From Deltaproteobacteria bacterium (GTDB taxonomy: Bacteria > Desulfobacterota > RBG-13-43-22), in assembly GCA_016219065.1 (NCBI GenBank), contig JACRCK010000364.1:1-33152 (forward strand): a DNA stretch of 33,152 nucleotides, given 5' to 3'. This document shows positions 32,285 through 33,152 of the stretch, in pieces. The notes below the pieces were generated by a model that was not told the DNA's origin, did no database searches, and saw nothing but the letters and a program-made list of their open reading frames with translations. The position numbers were made by a program, and so were the translations under genes. Each line of letters begins with the position of its first letter. The first letter of the stretch is position 1.

Positions 32285-33046
32285 TTATTCCAGGCGCTCG
32301 ATTACACGTGCCAATCCTCGAAAATCGGGTTGCAGGACATTGGCCAGGATCAGGTGCAGGCCGGCCCCGGCCAGCATGGTAAAGCAGACCTGTTCCACCT
32401 GGAGGGGATAGACGTTGCGCTGACCGCTGCGCAGGTTGGAAAGGCCGGCCATGGTCTTGACCGGTTCCTTGAACAGCACCCCGGCGGAAAGGAGCCGGAC
32501 CAGGTGCAGGCCCCGGCTGATCTGGGAATAGGCATCCGGCCAGCTCAGGTGGGGCAGGACCGGATCGAAAATGAGCTGTTCCAGGGAAAGGCCGGCCGCC
32601 AGCGCCTTTTCGGCCAGTTCCAGGGCGACGGCGCATTTTTCCTCCAGGGTCGCCGGGACCAGAGACTGCCGGTCCAGCAGCAGCAGGATCAATGGCGTCT
32701 GGTATTCGGCGGCCAGAGGCAAAATTTCCTGGAGCCGGTGTTCTTCCAGGGTCAGGGCGTTGATGATCGGCTTCGAGCGGCAGGACTTCAGGCCCCGGGC
32801 CAGTATCCGGGCCTTCGGACTGTCCAGGATCAGCGGCAGGGAAGTGGCCTCCTGGACGGCCTCCACCATGAACGTCATCCGGTCCTCTTCCTTGGTCGAT
32901 AAATACCCCGGATTGATATCCAAATAATGGGCGCCGGCCTTCTCGCACAACCGGGCCAGCTCCTGAATGGGTTTGGGGTCGTATGTCTGGAGGGCCTCAC
33001 TGATCCCCGGCTGGAGTACATTCAAATTATCGGCCGCCACTATCAC
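32285..33046 (-). CDS. Pterin-binding (DHPS-fold) protein, methyl-tetrahydrofolate methyltransferase-like
   Basis: The protein has 253 aa. The GTG start at 33046 is supported by AGGAGG 9 nt upstream. It has the TIM-barrel signature of the pterin-binding family: AADNLNV at the N-terminus, GAHYLDINPG (38-47), LPLILDSP, KPIINAL and KTMAGLSNL. This layout and size match AcsE/MtgA-type enzymes, which move a methyl group from methyl-H4folate to a corrinoid protein, better than dihydropteroate synthase. No corrinoid protein gene is beside it; instead it is the first gene of an ECF transporter operon. It might also bind rather than turn over the pterin. Confidence 0.85.
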   Translation of the reverse strand: MIVAADNLNVLQPGISEALQTYDPKPIQELARLCEKAGAHYLDINPGYLSTKEEDRMTFMVEAVQEATSLPLILDSPKARILARGLKSCRSKPIINALTLEEHRLQEILPLAAEYQTPLILLLLDRQSLVPATLEEKCAVALELAEKALAAGLSLEQLIFDPVLPHLSWPDAYSQISRGLHLVRLLSAGVLFKEPVKTMAGLSNLRSGQRNVYPLQVEQVCFTMLAGAGLHLILANVLQPDFRGLARVIERLE

Positions 33047-33092
33047 CTTTGATTACCTCCTGCCCGTCAGGATCTTCCTGGCCTTTAATCCT

Positions 33093-33123
33093 GTTGCTGG
33101 TTGCTCGTTGCTGGTTACTGGTT
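33093..33123. repeat. Tandem 7-bp repeat, GTTGCTG unit, four copies
   Basis: The copies are GTTGCTG, GTTGCTC, GTTGCTG and GTTACTG, followed by GTT. They lie upstream of the ECF operon, between its GTG start and the window end. The same unit occurs at 428-444. Confidence 0.7.
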
Positions 33124-33152
33124 AAAAAATCGTCCGGTCCGTTAAGAATTAA

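Noticed and set aside
31470-32948. Minus-strand frame of 492 codons over the S component and pterin-binding genes
   Set aside because: It is a same-strand alternate frame, rich in Arg/Gly/Pro, crossing two real genes with clear family motifs.

Overview
The window looks like a chromosomal segment of an anaerobic bacterium of the former Deltaproteobacteria (Desulfobacterota / Syntrophobacteria type). This is inferred from gene content: an aldehyde:ferredoxin oxidoreductase, rubrerythrins, a sigma-54 activator with a Cys-containing PAS domain, a haem-c/rhodanese protein that appears to be a selenoprotein, an XRE regulator with a CW-type Cys-rich tail, and many short tandem repeats between genes. 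No rRNA, tRNA, transposase, phage gene or CRISPR array was seen.

Left part (1-7.1 kb). A rubrerythrin-like protein is cut by the window edge, followed by a complete tungsten-type AOR. Convergent to AOR is one gene (2726-4093, minus) that simple ORF calling splits in two at an in-frame TGA. Rhodanese homology runs straight through the TGA, and a compact G-loop hairpin starts 16 nt after it, so I read it as a Sec-containing, haem-c-tagged triple-rhodanese protein. A PAS/AAA+/Fis sigma-54 activator is divergent from it. Next are two small minus-strand genes (a glycine-zipper secreted protein and a 94-aa protein) that share a divergent promoter region with asnB. A perfect 13-bp inverted repeat lies between the two -35 boxes.

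Middle part (7.2-21.2 kb) is a cell-surface glycan island. It holds asparagine synthase/amidotransferase, a radical SAM/SPASM protein, a GT4 glycosyltransferase, a frameshifted polytopic GT-C-like protein, two adjacent paralogous GT-C-like proteins with duplicated soluble modules ending in discoidin-like domains, a DUF457/YdjM-like membrane protein, a polyprenyl-phosphate-type GT2 and a small secreted protein. Four copies of an inverted repeat made of 8-bp units (GAGTANTG) sit just downstream of plus-strand genes here and at 5.8 kb.

Right part (21.2-33.1 kb). An MreB-family protein follows a zinc-finger-less DnaJ/CbpA protein with a strong promoter. A decayed rubrerythrin lies upstream of that promoter. 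A minus-strand signalling group follows: an orphan PAS protein, a PAS-GGDEF-HD-GYP protein and a cupin. Then come a small Cys-rich protein, a polytopic membrane protein resembling the ANKH/MATE superfamily, and an XRE regulator with a palindrome over its promoter. The window ends with a compact four-gene minus-strand operon: a pterin-binding (methyl-H4folate methyltransferase-like) protein, an ECF S component, a fused double ECF ATPase and EcfT. It looks like a complete vitamin or cofactor uptake system tied to a one-carbon/corrinoid enzyme.
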